A DNA stretch of 64,000 nt from Leucobacter muris (lineage in GTDB: Bacteria; Actinomycetota; Actinomycetes; Actinomycetales; Microbacteriaceae), in the NCBI RefSeq assembly GCF_004028235.1, contig NZ_CP035037.1, forward strand, positions 2,046,001-2,110,000, read 5' to 3'. Shown here one piece after another: positions 1-7,799 of this stretch. The position numbers were made by a program, and so were the translations under genes. The notes below the pieces were generated by a model. The model made no database searches and had not been told where the DNA came from. It saw only the letters and a program-made list of their open reading frames with translations. Position 1 is the stretch's first letter, and each line of letters starts with the position of its first letter.

Positions 1-1
1 C

Positions 2-535
2 CTCGTGCTGCTGGGCCTCGCGCTCGGAACGTGGGTCGCGACGACCATGTGGGCGGCGCCGGACGCCATCGGCGTGGCGGTCGATCCCACGTTCCACGAC
101 GACGAGCCCTGGGGCCTCGGCGCGTGGATCATGTATGCGGCGCAGTGGTGGCTGCCGGGCCTGCTCGCACTGCTCGGGATCGCGAGCCTGCTCGGCCGCA
201 TCGCGTCGGGCAGATACCGGGCGCGCAACTCCGAGCTCGCGGCCGAGATGCTGCGCAGCGGATCGCTCGTCGACGCGGAGGTCGTGCGGTCGCCGGCCTG
301 CCCCACCGATGCCTCACGCGTGGCCGCGACGATCACGCTCAGGTTCGAGGACGCCGAGGGCCGCAGCCGGTGGGTGAAGTGCCACCTGCTGCTGCCGCCG
401 AACGAGGTCCCCGGCATCGGCGCGCACCGCCCGCTGGTGTTCGATCCCCGCGCCCCGGGCGACACGACGCGCATCTTCGTGTCACCGGCCGGGCGTTCGG
501 ATGCGTCCGACTTCCTCCCGGCGCGGGCCGCCTGA
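2..535 (+). CDS. Hypothetical membrane protein, 5' end outside window (DUF3592-like)
   Basis: The reading frame is open to the left edge of the window, so the gene probably starts upstream; the first possible internal start is a GTG at position 5. The visible 176 residues contain two hydrophobic stretches (about residues 1-18 and 45-65) followed by a soluble C-terminal part with a small beta-rich domain. That part resembles DUF3592-type proteins, in which a membrane segment is followed by a conversion-type beta domain (weak similarity from memory). No catalytic motif is visible. The function is unknown. Confidence 0.6.
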   Translation, partial: LVLLGLALGTWVATTMWAAPDAIGVAVDPTFHDDEPWGLGAWIMYAAQWWLPGLLALLGIASLLGRIASGRYRARNSELAAEMLRSGSLVDAEVVRSPACPTDASRVAATITLRFEDAEGRSRWVKCHLLLPPNEVPGIGAHRPLVFDPRAPGDTTRIFVSPAGRSDASDFLPARAA

Positions 536-543
536 GGCCGGAC

Positions 544-1425
544 TCAGACGGTGAGCTCGATCCGCGTGAAGGCGGGCTCCTCTCCCCTGCGGAAGACACC
601 GACCGTCCCCGCCTCGACCTCGTGCCAGGTGCGGCTGCTCCAGTGCAGTTCGAGGGGCTCCGAGACGACGAGCTGCGCGTCTCGCGGTAGCCGGTCCTCG
701 GTTCCGTCGACGGTGCGCAGGGCCGTGGCCCCCGCCGAGTGGAACAGCGTCGGGGCCTCGGCGCGGGGCGCGTCGGGGCTCGCCCACCGCAGCACGACCA
801 GCTGCGAGCCGTCGGAGGCGCAGACCGTCGCTCGGAAGGGCTCGGCGATCGCCCGCTCGCGTCGTGCGCGCTCGACCCGGCCGACCATGCGCGTGAGCGC
901 TTTCACGGGCTCCTCGGCGAGACCGTAGCCGAGGGCCAGGTAGAAGCAGACCTCGGAGTCGGAGTTGCCGAGGATCGATGGGTACAGCGCGGGGTCGACG
1001 TCGAGGGCCAGCTCGCGCTTCACCCTCGGGAAGCCGTGGATCTCGCCGTTGTGCTGGAACATCCACCCGCCGTGCACGAACGGGTGGCAGTTCTGCTCGG
1101 CGATCGTGCCGCCGGGGGCCGCGCGAACGTGCGCCAGAAAGCAGTCCGACTCGATCTGCGCGGCGAGGAGCCGCAGGTTCTGGCTGTCCCAGGCGGGCTC
1201 GATCTGACGGTACTGCCCCAGGGTTCCGGCCCGGCCGCGCCAGGCCACCCCGAAGCCGTCGCCGTTCGTGGGGAAGGCGCTGCGACGGAACTGGGCGGCC
1301 CGCGGATCCCCGGGCAGTGTGAGGTCGCGCGCCAGCAGGCTCTGGTCGATGAGCGAGTGGTCGGGACGCACGAGCACGTCTTCGAGCGGGATCGCCGAAC
1401 CGAGGTACGCGAGCCAGCGGCACAT
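544..1425 (-). CDS. Class II glutamine amidotransferase (YafJ/EgtC-like)
   Basis: I chose the ATG at 1425 because it yields Met-Cys-Arg-Trp-Leu-Ala, so that Met removal exposes Cys2 as the N-terminal nucleophile typical of the Ntn-hydrolase class II glutaminase fold. A start three codons upstream (1434) would bury the Cys. Further family landmarks are the GDGFGVAW stretch, FLAHVRAA, and NCHPFVHGGW followed by QHNGEI, which hold the substrate and oxyanion residues. The protein is 293 aa and consists of a single glutaminase domain with no attached synthetase, so the acceptor substrate cannot be told. It lacks an ergothioneine gene neighbourhood, so EgtC is unlikely. Confidence 0.85.
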   Translation of the reverse strand: MCRWLAYLGSAIPLEDVLVRPDHSLIDQSLLARDLTLPGDPRAAQFRRSAFPTNGDGFGVAWRGRAGTLGQYRQIEPAWDSQNLRLLAAQIESDCFLAHVRAAPGGTIAEQNCHPFVHGGWMFQHNGEIHGFPRVKRELALDVDPALYPSILGNSDSEVCFYLALGYGLAEEPVKALTRMVGRVERARRERAIAEPFRATVCASDGSQLVVLRWASPDAPRAEAPTLFHSAGATALRTVDGTEDRLPRDAQLVVSEPLELHWSSRTWHEVEAGTVGVFRRGEEPAFTRIELTV

Positions 1426-1510
1426 GAGCTCCACCCCCTGGGATCACCCGGCTTGTAGGCCCGAGGCTAACGGGGCTTGCCGCGCCCGCTCTCAGGATCG
1501 CGGACCGACC

Positions 1511-1534
1511 GGCTCCGATCCGCGGATCGGAGCC
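1511..1534. repeat. Perfect 24-bp palindrome (possible terminator or protein site)
   Basis: Two 12-bp arms, GGCTCCGATCCG and CGGATCGGAGCC, abut exactly. The site lies about 100 bp beyond the stop of the DUF488 gene and upstream of the amidotransferase gene, so it could fold as a hairpin terminator for the former or serve as a dyad binding site. There is no T-run. Confidence 0.5.
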
Positions 1535-1631
1535 CGCCAGCACCCGTCGAAAGGCGGATCATGCATGGAGGGCGGAGCCCCGAGGTGCGAAATCCGCCTC
1601 TCGGCGAGGTTCTCAGGGGCTCGGATCGCGC

Positions 1632-2171
1632 TCACGGGCGCGCGGGGTACGAGACCTCGCCCTCGGCGCCGATCACGGCCCCGGCGCTCAGCTCCGCGGG
1701 GTCGGATCGGCCCGGCCCCAGGATGTGCCGCACCTCCTCGCCGGCCGCCAGCAGGTGATCCGCGATGATGCGGCGGTGGCAGCGCCACCACACCGCCTCC
1801 GAGCACATCACCGCCGTGCGCCGCTCCGATCCGGCGCCGCGCAGCTCCAGCAGCGCGTCGGCGAACTCGCGGCCGAGGGCGTGATCCGCGTAGTTGTGGA
1901 AGCTGCGGTTCTGCCACCACGCGTTCACCTCGAACGGCACCTCCCGGCTGACGGGCCGTCGCCCGGTCAGCCCCTCGGAGCGGCGGAACGCGATGCCGCG
2001 GTCTGCGAGCGACGCTTCGAGCGCGTCGGCGTTAAACTGCGGATAGCGTCTCGACCCGGGGAGCCTGCGCACGTCGACCAGCGACTCCACCGCGTGCTGC
2101 TCGAGCAGTTCGATGAACTCGTCGAGCTCGCGATTCGAGTGGCCGACGGTGAGGAATGGCAGGTCGGGCAT
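1632..2171 (-). CDS. DUF488 family protein
   Basis: This 179-aa protein starts MPDLPFLTVGHSNREL and carries the family signature: the N-terminal TVGHSN, VDVRRLPGSRRYPQFN, and the C-terminal CSEAVWWRCHRRIIAD block with conserved Cys, Trp and His residues. DUF488 proteins are small and soluble, of unknown biochemical activity; the conserved Cys and His suggest a catalytic or metal-binding role (inference). The reading frame is open far upstream, but only the ATG at 2171 gives the conserved N terminus. It ends a small minus-strand pair with the DUF2945 gene, whose stop lies 5 bp upstream of this start. Confidence 0.85.
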   Translation of the reverse strand: MPDLPFLTVGHSNRELDEFIELLEQHAVESLVDVRRLPGSRRYPQFNADALEASLADRGIAFRRSEGLTGRRPVSREVPFEVNAWWQNRSFHNYADHALGREFADALLELRGAGSERRTAVMCSEAVWWRCHRRIIADHLLAAGEEVRHILGPGRSDPAELSAGAVIGAEGEVSYPARP

Positions 2172-2176
2172 GCCGC

Positions 2177-2389
2177 TCACCGCAGTCGTCGCAGCGCACT
2201 CCCCTTGTGCGCGGCGACGTGGTCGGTCTTGTCGCTCTTGATCTCGTACTGCGGGTCGTCGGCGGAGGCGCGTCGCCGGTGGCCCTTGTAGTCGAAGTCG
2301 TCGGTGTGCACCTTGATGATCGTGCCCGAGACGCGGCCCGCCTCGGAGTTCCAGCACACGTGGTCGCCGACTGAGAACTCTTGCGTCAT
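2177..2389 (-). CDS. DUF2945 / hypervirulence-associated TUDOR-like protein
   Basis: This is a 70-aa protein starting MTQEFSVGDHVCWNSEAGRV. The pattern of GDHVxWNSEAGxVxGTI, KVHTDDFDYKGHRRRAS and a final QYEIKSDKTDHVAAHKGSALRRL is the DUF2945 (HVA1/TUDOR) family: a small SH3-like beta barrel common in actinobacteria and fungi. Its function is unknown. It is translated just before the DUF488 gene (6-bp gap), so the two are probably one transcript. An upstream GTG/ATG extension (to 2485) encodes only an Arg/Ala-rich shadow sequence and was rejected. Confidence 0.85.
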   Translation of the reverse strand: MTQEFSVGDHVCWNSEAGRVSGTIIKVHTDDFDYKGHRRRASADDPQYEIKSDKTDHVAAHKGSALRRLR

Positions 2390-2500
2390 GGTTCCCCCTC
2401 TCGCCAGGGCCGGGTGCACGCGCGAGTCGCGCGCGGCTGCCGGGGTGCGCGTGCGCGCCGCCCGATCCGCGGCCCGTCCCCTCACTCTACCGAGGCGCCC

Positions 2501-3175
2501 TCATCCGAGGCTCTCCTGCATCGAGCGCAGGTGGGCGCGGCTGAGCGCGGCCGCCGCCGCCCCGTCGCGCCCGGCGATCGCGTCGGCGAGTTCGACGTGG
2601 GTGTCGTGGTCGGCTTCTCCGCCGAAGCGTTTGCGCAGGCGCAGCATCTCGATCATGGCCGCGCGCAACCGGGGGGTGAAGCCGTCGAAGAGTTCGAGCA
2701 GGATCGGGTTGTGGGCGGCCGCGACGATGGCTCGGTGGAACTCGGTGTCGGTGTCGACGTGGCTCTCGATCTCGGAGCGGTGCTCGGACCGGCGGGCGAG
2801 GGCGCGGCGGATGGCCCGCAGGTCCGCGGGGGTCCGCCGTGCCGCCGCGAGGGCGGCGGCCTCGCTCTCGATCGCGATGCGCGCCTCGATCACGGTCGCG
2901 ATGTCGGATCGGCGCAGCACCGCGTCCCAGTCCTCGGGCGCGTCGAGCGCGGTGACGAAGACCCCGGCCCCCTGTCGGGAGGCGAGCACGCCCCGGCCCG
3001 CGAGCTGCCGGATCGCCTCGCGCACGGTGGAGCGGCCGACACCGAGCTGGGGCGCGAGCGTGGTCTCCCCGGGCAGCTTCTCGCCCAGCTTCCACTCGCC
3101 CGCCCTGATGCGCTCCAGCAGCAGTTCGGCCGCCTGATCGGCCAGCGGCGCCCGCTTCACCTGCGGCATACTCAT
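2501..3175 (-). CDS. FadR-type GntR family transcriptional regulator
   Basis: The protein has 224 aa with an N-terminal winged helix-turn-helix (about residues 12-75, including [20 protein letters not shown] and [14 protein letters not shown]) and an all-helical FCD effector domain (about 95-215). FCD metal/ligand landmarks are [14 protein letters not shown] and the C-terminal [13 protein letters not shown]. Such regulators usually repress nearby or catabolic operons and respond to small organic acids. The gene is divergent from the leuA leader with about 45 bp between its start and the leader peptide ATG, so it may bind there, but the ligand and target are unknown. Confidence 0.88.
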   Translation of the reverse strand: MSMPQVKRAPLADQAAELLLERIRAGEWKLGEKLPGETTLAPQLGVGRSTVREAIRQLAGRGVLASRQGAGVFVTALDAPEDWDAVLRRSDIATVIEARIAIESEAAALAAARRTPADLRAIRRALARRSEHRSEIESHVDTDTEFHRAIVAAAHNPILLELFDGFTPRLRAAMIEMLRLRKRFGGEADHDTHVELADAIAGRDGAAAAALSRAHLRSMQESLG

Positions 3176-3209
3176 CCCCGATCTTCTCTACTTGTCTGAG
3201 GAGTTGTGC

Positions 3210-3215
3210 TACAGT
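3210..3215 (+). promoter_or_regulatory. -10 box (TACAGT) for the leuA leader transcript
   Basis: TACAGT lies six bases before the ATG of the leader peptide, so transcription would start at or next to that ATG and the leader peptide would be translated from a leaderless 5' end. No good -35 element is seen at 17-18 bp. The TGT-N3-ACA dyad overlapping the box (3205-3213) is a weak candidate operator. Confidence 0.5.
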
Positions 3216-3221
3216 CTACCC

Positions 3222-3269
3222 ATGTTCTCCGTGGAATGCCTCCTGCTTCTCCGCCACGGCGGGGCGTAG
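3222..3269 (+). CDS. leuL: leuA leader peptide (15 aa, four consecutive Leu codons)
   Basis: A short open reading frame, ATG at 3222 to TAG at 3267-3269, encodes [15 protein letters not shown]. Codons 7-10 are CTC, CTG, CTT and CTC. It lies directly before leuA and overlaps the left arm of a strong stem (3254-3264). This is the architecture of a ribosome-mediated leucine attenuator: a ribosome that stalls on the Leu run when charged tRNA-Leu is scarce would cover the left arm and prevent the stem. Leucine leader peptides are known upstream of leuA in Streptomyces and corynebacteria; the gene name is by analogy. Confidence 0.82.
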   Translation: MFSVECLLLLRHGGA

Positions 3270-3295
3270 CCAGACCGGCTCCCCGCCGTGGAGCC
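3254..3295 (+). terminator. leuA attenuator hairpins (terminator and competing stem)
   Basis: CCACGGCGGGG (3254-3264) pairs perfectly with CCCCGCCGTGG (3281-3291), an 11-bp stem with a 16-nt loop that contains the leader peptide stop codon. An alternative, mutually exclusive stem is GGCTCC (3277-3282) with GGAGCC (3290-3295). A third small stem, CGGTCG (3307-3312) with CGACCG (3323-3328), lies before the leuA ribosome binding site. There is no T-run after the main stem, so the stem might act through translation or a U-less terminator. Confidence 0.72.
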
Positions 3296-3339
3296 GAGAT
3301 CTGCGCCGGTCGCTCGATTCACCGACCGCAAGGATCCCC

Positions 3340-5226
3340 GTGCACACCTCATCGCTCCCCCGCCTCTCCGCACCTCACGGCGCGACCGTCGACTCCCCCG
3401 CATGGAACCGGCAGCGCCCCTCCCGGATGCCGTCGCACCGCTACACCGACGCGTACGCGCGCGTCGACGTGCCGCTCGCGCAGCGCGAGTGGCCATCCCG
3501 TCGCCTCACCGCAGCCCCGCTGTGGGTGCCGGTCGACCTGCGCGACGGCAACCAGGCCCTCGCCGAGCCCATGGACCCGGAGCGCAAGCACCGCTTCTTC
3601 GAACTGATGGTCTCGATGGGCTACAAGGAGATCGAGGTCGGCTACCCGTCGGCCTCGCAGACCGACTACGACTTCGTGCGGCTGATCGCCGACACCGCGA
3701 TCGCCCCCGAGGACCTGACGATCGTGGTCTTCACCCCCGCCCGGCGCGACCTCATCGAGCGCACCGTCGAGTCGATCCAGGGCATCGCCAACCCGGTCGT
3801 GATCCACATGTACACCGCCACGGCGCCGAGCTGGCGCACCCTGGTGCTCGGCCACGACCGCGCCTCGCTCAAGCAGCTGATCCTCGCGGGCGCCCGGGAC
3901 GTGCTGCGCCTCGCCGGCGACATGCCGAACGTGCGCTTCCAGTTCTCCCCCGAGGTGTTCAACTTCACCGAACCCGACTACGTGCTCGACGTCTGCGACG
4001 CCGTCACCGAGCTGTGGGCGGCGACCCCGCAGCGGCCCGTGATCCTGAACCTGCCCGCCACCGTCGAGATCGCGACCCCGAACGTCTACGCCGATCAGAT
4101 CGAGTACATGCACCTGAACCTCGCCCGCCGCGACAGCGTGATCCTGTCGGTGCACCCGCACAACGACCGCGGCACCGGCATCGCCTGCGCCGAGCTGGCG
4201 GTGCTCGCGGGGGCTCAGCGTGTCGAAGGCTGCATCTTCGGCAACGGCGAGCGCACCGGCAACGTCGACATCGCCACCCTGGCCCTCAACCTGCACGCGC
4301 AGGGCGTCGACCCGATGATCGACTTCTCGGACATCGATAAGATCCGCCGCACCGTCGAGCACTGCAATCGCATCGAGGTGCACCCGAGGCACCCGTACGC
4401 GGGCGATCTGGTGCACACGGCGTTCAGCGGCACCCACCAGGACGCGATCAAGAAGGGCTTCGCCGAGCACCGCGCACGCGCCGCCGCCGAGGGCCGATCC
4501 GAGAGCGAGATCGCGTGGCGGGTGCCGTACCTGCCGATCGACCCCGCCGACATCGGCCGCAGCTACGACGCCGTGATCCGCGTCAACTCGCAGTCGGGCA
4601 AGGGCGGGATCGCGTACCTGCTCGAGACGGAGTACGGGATCGAACTGCCCAGGCGCCTGCAGATCGACTTCGCGCGCCAGGTGCAGCGCCACACCGACAC
4701 GACCGGCGCCGAGGTCACGGCCGCCGAACTGTGGCGCATCTTCGAGGAGGCGTACCTCGCCCCGGGGCACGGCCGCGTCGAGCTCATCGGGGTCACCGCG
4801 TCTGAGACGGGCGACGACTGCCGAGTCGACGTCGACCTCGGCATCGACGGTCGCCCGCGCTCGAGTGCGCACGAGACCGCGGCGCCGGCCGAGGCGCTCG
4901 TGGCCGCGCTCGCGCAGCACGGGATCGGGATCGAGGTGCTCGACGTGGTGCACACCGCCCTCGCATCGACCGACGTCAGCGAGGCGCTCGCGCTCGTCGA
5001 GTACCGCGGCCCCTCGGGCGTCGCCTGGGCCGCGGGCCGGGACCGCGCGCCGCAGGCCGCCGCACTCGTCGCGATCATCAACGCCGCCAACGCCGCCAAC
5101 GCAACCGGCGCTTCGAGCGCTTCCGGCGCCGACGCGATGGATCAGGCGGCCGGATCCTCGAGCAGCCCGAGCACGGCCGCGCGCGTCAGGGCGGCCTCGC
5201 GAGAGGACACCCCGAGCTTGCGGTAG
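3340..5226 (+). CDS. leuA: 2-isopropylmalate synthase
   Basis: It catalyses acetyl-CoA plus 2-ketoisovalerate to 2-isopropylmalate, the first committed step of leucine synthesis. The catalytic TIM barrel carries DLRDGNQ (residues 67-72, metal and general-base loop) and the metal-binding HPHND with His272 and His274. The C-terminal part (about 480-600) is the leucine-feedback regulatory domain. At 628 aa it matches the long actinobacterial LeuA type. The GTG start at 3340 is preceded by AAGGA with 5-nt spacing. Expression is probably set by the leader peptide and attenuator directly upstream. The last 85 bp overlap the convergent LuxR-type gene; the Ser/Ala-rich tail after about residue 600 looks unconserved. 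Confidence 0.95.
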   Translation: MHTSSLPRLSAPHGATVDSPAWNRQRPSRMPSHRYTDAYARVDVPLAQREWPSRRLTAAPLWVPVDLRDGNQALAEPMDPERKHRFFELMVSMGYKEIEVGYPSASQTDYDFVRLIADTAIAPEDLTIVVFTPARRDLIERTVESIQGIANPVVIHMYTATAPSWRTLVLGHDRASLKQLILAGARDVLRLAGDMPNVRFQFSPEVFNFTEPDYVLDVCDAVTELWAATPQRPVILNLPATVEIATPNVYADQIEYMHLNLARRDSVILSVHPHNDRGTGIACAELAVLAGAQRVEGCIFGNGERTGNVDIATLALNLHAQGVDPMIDFSDIDKIRRTVEHCNRIEVHPRHPYAGDLVHTAFSGTHQDAIKKGFAEHRARAAAEGRSESEIAWRVPYLPIDPADIGRSYDAVIRVNSQSGKGGIAYLLETEYGIELPRRLQIDFARQVQRHTDTTGAEVTAAELWRIFEEAYLAPGHGRVELIGVTASETGDDCRVDVDLGIDGRPRSSAHETAAPAEALVAALAQHGIGIEVLDVVHTALASTDVSEALALVEYRGPSGVAWAAGRDRAPQAAALVAIINAANAANATGASSASGADAMDQAAGSSSSPSTAARVRAASREDTPSLR

Positions 5227-7592
5227 ACGGTGCGCAGCTGCGACTTCACCGTGTTGCGCGAGACGTACAGGCGCGCGGCGATCTCATCGATCGCACCCGT
5301 CTCGGCGAGCACCTCGAGCACGGCCTGCTCGCGCGGGCTGAGCCCCCTCATGAGGGTCACGTCGGCGTCGGTCCGCGATGCCTCGACCGCGATGAGCGAG
5401 ACGATGTCGCGCGAGACGCCCGCGTGGATCATCCCCTCGCTCAGCGCGTCGCGGTCGCGGAGGGAGATCGCGCGCAGCGGCGCTCGCATGCCGGTCGATC
5501 TCAGCAGCTCGGCGATGCGGGGCAGCAGCGTCGCGGCGTCGCGCTCGTGCCCCGTGCGCAGCGCCGAGCACGCGAGCACCAGCTCGGCTTCGAGGCGGTT
5601 GCGCGGTGCGAGACCGGCGGTGCTGAGCACGCGATGCGCCTGCACCGCGGCCTCGGAGGTGCGGTTCAGCGCCAGCTCGGCGCGGGCGAGGACGATGCCG
5701 CCCGGGGCGCTGTGCTTCGCCGAGCGGCCGGCGATCCTGCGCGCCTCCGCCGGCTCGCCGGCCGCGAGGAGGAGCTCGGCCTCTGCGGCATCGAGCAGGC
5801 TCCGCGCCATCGGCGTGAGCGGCGCCGAACCGCGCTGCTCGCGGAGGCGCTGCACGCGCACGAGGCCCGCTTCGACCTCACCCGCGAGGCGGTCGCGACG
5901 GGCGCGCACGAGCGCGTAGATCGTCCAGTGCTCGACCATGTCGACGAGCGGCCCGGCCGCGTCGAGGCTCTTCCCGGCGGCGTGCGGGTCGCCGTCCTCG
6001 AGGGCGAGCACGGCCGCGCACAGGTTGAAGAAGTCGGCCGGGCTGGAGCCGCGCCAGCCCGCGGGCCACTCCGCCGCGTCGGCCTCGGCGAGCAGCCTGC
6101 GCGCGAGCGACAACTCGCCGCTCAGCGCCGCGAGCCCGGCGCGCATCGAGAGCGGATCGACCCGATCGGCTCGACCCGCCTCCGCGTGCAGGGCGTCGGC
6201 GAGGTCGAAGCAGCGCCGCGCCAGCTCGAGGTCTCTCAGGTAGAGGGCGCCGATCCCGAGGTGCACCTGCAGCATCGGCCCCATGCGGCCCAGCGCGTCC
6301 ATGTCCTCGTCGCTCAGCGTCGTGAAGTCGTCGACGGCCTGCCGGATGAGCGGCAGCGCACGGCCCGAGAACGGCGTCAGTCGCAGGGCGGCCGCCTCGA
6401 ACGCGCGGTAGACGACGCGCTCGCGATGCCGCCCGCGGCTCGGCTGCAGGCGCTGGAACAGCGACTCCGCCGCGAGCAGCTGCAGAGCCCGCGGCCGCGT
6501 GTCGGGGGCCATGTTCGAGAGCAGCACGAGCATCACGGTGAGCCCGGGGTAGCCGCGCAGCCGCGACGCCCGTACGCCTGTGAAGATCTCGTAGCATTCG
6601 TCGCGCGCCTCGAGCAGATCGACCATGTTGGCGAAGACGACCTCGGTGGCGAGCTCGAGGTCGTCGAGATCGAAGGCGGTGCGCAGGGCCTGCAGCGGAT
6701 CCCGCCGGATCAGCGAGGATCGAGTCGCCGCTGCGAGCAGCGTGCGGCGCTCGGCGCCGGACAGCTGCTCCTCGGCGTCTTCCGCGAGCGCTCCGCGAAT
6801 GAACGGGTGCATGCGCAGCCAGTCGCCGTCCCACTCGGCGAGCCCCGCCCCGTCCAGGTCGTCGATGATCCCTTCGTGGATCTCCCACGCGGCGAGGATC
6901 GAACGATCGACGCGGGGCAGGATCGCGAGGCGCACAGCGAGTTCGTACCGCCCGGGCTGCTCGTCGAGCTCGCCGCGCAGCGTGCGCCGAAGCCGATCCC
7001 GAACGCCGGAGACCCCACGAACGGCGTCGTCGAGCCGCGCCCGCACCGCGATCATCAGCCCCTCGGTGTCGCGCAGCAGCTCGGCGCGCGCCTCGGCGGT
7101 GCCGAGCAGCCCGGCGTCGCGCAGCTCGTCCGCCGTGACGAGCAGGTCGGAGGGTGCGATCACGTCGACGGCGGCGTCCGAGACGGACGCGATCTCTCGG
7201 GCGGTGCGGGCGGCGCGCGTCGCCACCGCCAGGCGCAGCTGGGGCGCACGATCGATGAGCGATCCGAGTCGGATGAGCTCGTCGCCCTCGACCCGCTCGC
7301 CGCCGTCGATCACCAGCACCCCCGGCCGCTCCGCGGCGAACGTCTCGATCTCCGCGAAGGGCAGACGCCCACCCTCGGGCTCGCACCAGAGCACCGGCGA
7401 CTCGACGGCGGCGGCCCACGAGGCGAGCAGCGTCGTCTTCCCCGATCCCACCGGGCCGTGCACGACCGCGACGTCGACAGAGGCGTTCAGCCGCTCGAGC
7501 AGCCGCGCTCGGGGAAATGCGGTCGCCGGTACCCGCGGTGCTGCTCGCGACCCGCGTTCCCGACATGCTTCAGCGCCTGCCATCTGCTCCAT
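5142..7592 (-). CDS. LuxR/MalT-type ATP-dependent transcriptional regulator (LAL-like)
   Basis: This 816-aa protein has an N-terminal P-loop ATPase (Walker A GPVGSGKT at residues 46-53), a long helical sensor/TPR-like middle region, and a C-terminal LuxR helix-turn-helix (about 750-810: [14 protein letters not shown], then [20 protein letters not shown]). This is the architecture of MalT/LAL regulators, which bind ATP and an inducer and then activate promoters. The target is unknown; no co-directional partner lies next to it. Its 3' end overlaps leuA on the opposite strand. The Walker B region reads [10 protein letters not shown], with Gly-Gly where Asp-Glu might be expected, so ATP may be bound more than hydrolysed (inference). 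Confidence 0.85.
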   Translation of the reverse strand: MEQMAGAEACRERGSRAAPRVPATAFPRARLLERLNASVDVAVVHGPVGSGKTTLLASWAAAVESPVLWCEPEGGRLPFAEIETFAAERPGVLVIDGGERVEGDELIRLGSLIDRAPQLRLAVATRAARTAREIASVSDAAVDVIAPSDLLVTADELRDAGLLGTAEARAELLRDTEGLMIAVRARLDDAVRGVSGVRDRLRRTLRGELDEQPGRYELAVRLAILPRVDRSILAAWEIHEGIIDDLDGAGLAEWDGDWLRMHPFIRGALAEDAEEQLSGAERRTLLAAATRSSLIRRDPLQALRTAFDLDDLELATEVVFANMVDLLEARDECYEIFTGVRASRLRGYPGLTVMLVLLSNMAPDTRPRALQLLAAESLFQRLQPSRGRHRERVVYRAFEAAALRLTPFSGRALPLIRQAVDDFTTLSDEDMDALGRMGPMLQVHLGIGALYLRDLELARRCFDLADALHAEAGRADRVDPLSMRAGLAALSGELSLARRLLAEADAAEWPAGWRGSSPADFFNLCAAVLALEDGDPHAAGKSLDAAGPLVDMVEHWTIYALVRARRDRLAGEVEAGLVRVQRLREQRGSAPLTPMARSLLDAAEAELLLAAGEPAEARRIAGRSAKHSAPGGIVLARAELALNRTSEAAVQAHRVLSTAGLAPRNRLEAELVLACSALRTGHERDAATLLPRIAELLRSTGMRAPLRAISLRDRDALSEGMIHAGVSRDIVSLIAVEASRTDADVTLMRGLSPREQAVLEVLAETGAIDEIAARLYVSRNTVKSQLRTVYRKLGVSSREAALTRAAVLGLLEDPAA

Positions 7593-7799
7593 ACGGCCCT
7601 ATCGACGGTGCCCCGCGCGTCCGCTCTCCCCCGTGCGCGGACGATCGCAGGGCGTTCCACTTCTCGATACACCATAGCGAGCCGGGGTGCCCGAGCCGAT
7701 CCGAGCACCGCTCACCGCGGGCCAAGGTGATAAAACCCCGGGTCAGAGCGGATCGTGTGCGCGAACCACACGTGCAGCGGGAAGTAACAGGCCGAGCGC

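Noticed and set aside
1426..1440. Upstream start (1434) for the class II amidotransferase
   Set aside because: It would place residues before the N-terminal Cys nucleophile, which must be exposed.
3222..3339. T-box riboswitch upstream of leuA
   Set aside because: No T-box sequence (UGGNACCGCG-like) or specifier stem is present; the Leu-rich ORF explains the region better.
3349..4953. Long minus-strand frame opposite leuA
   Set aside because: The translation is Val/Asp/Gly-rich antisense of a highly conserved gene; GC-rich codon bias keeps the antisense frame open.
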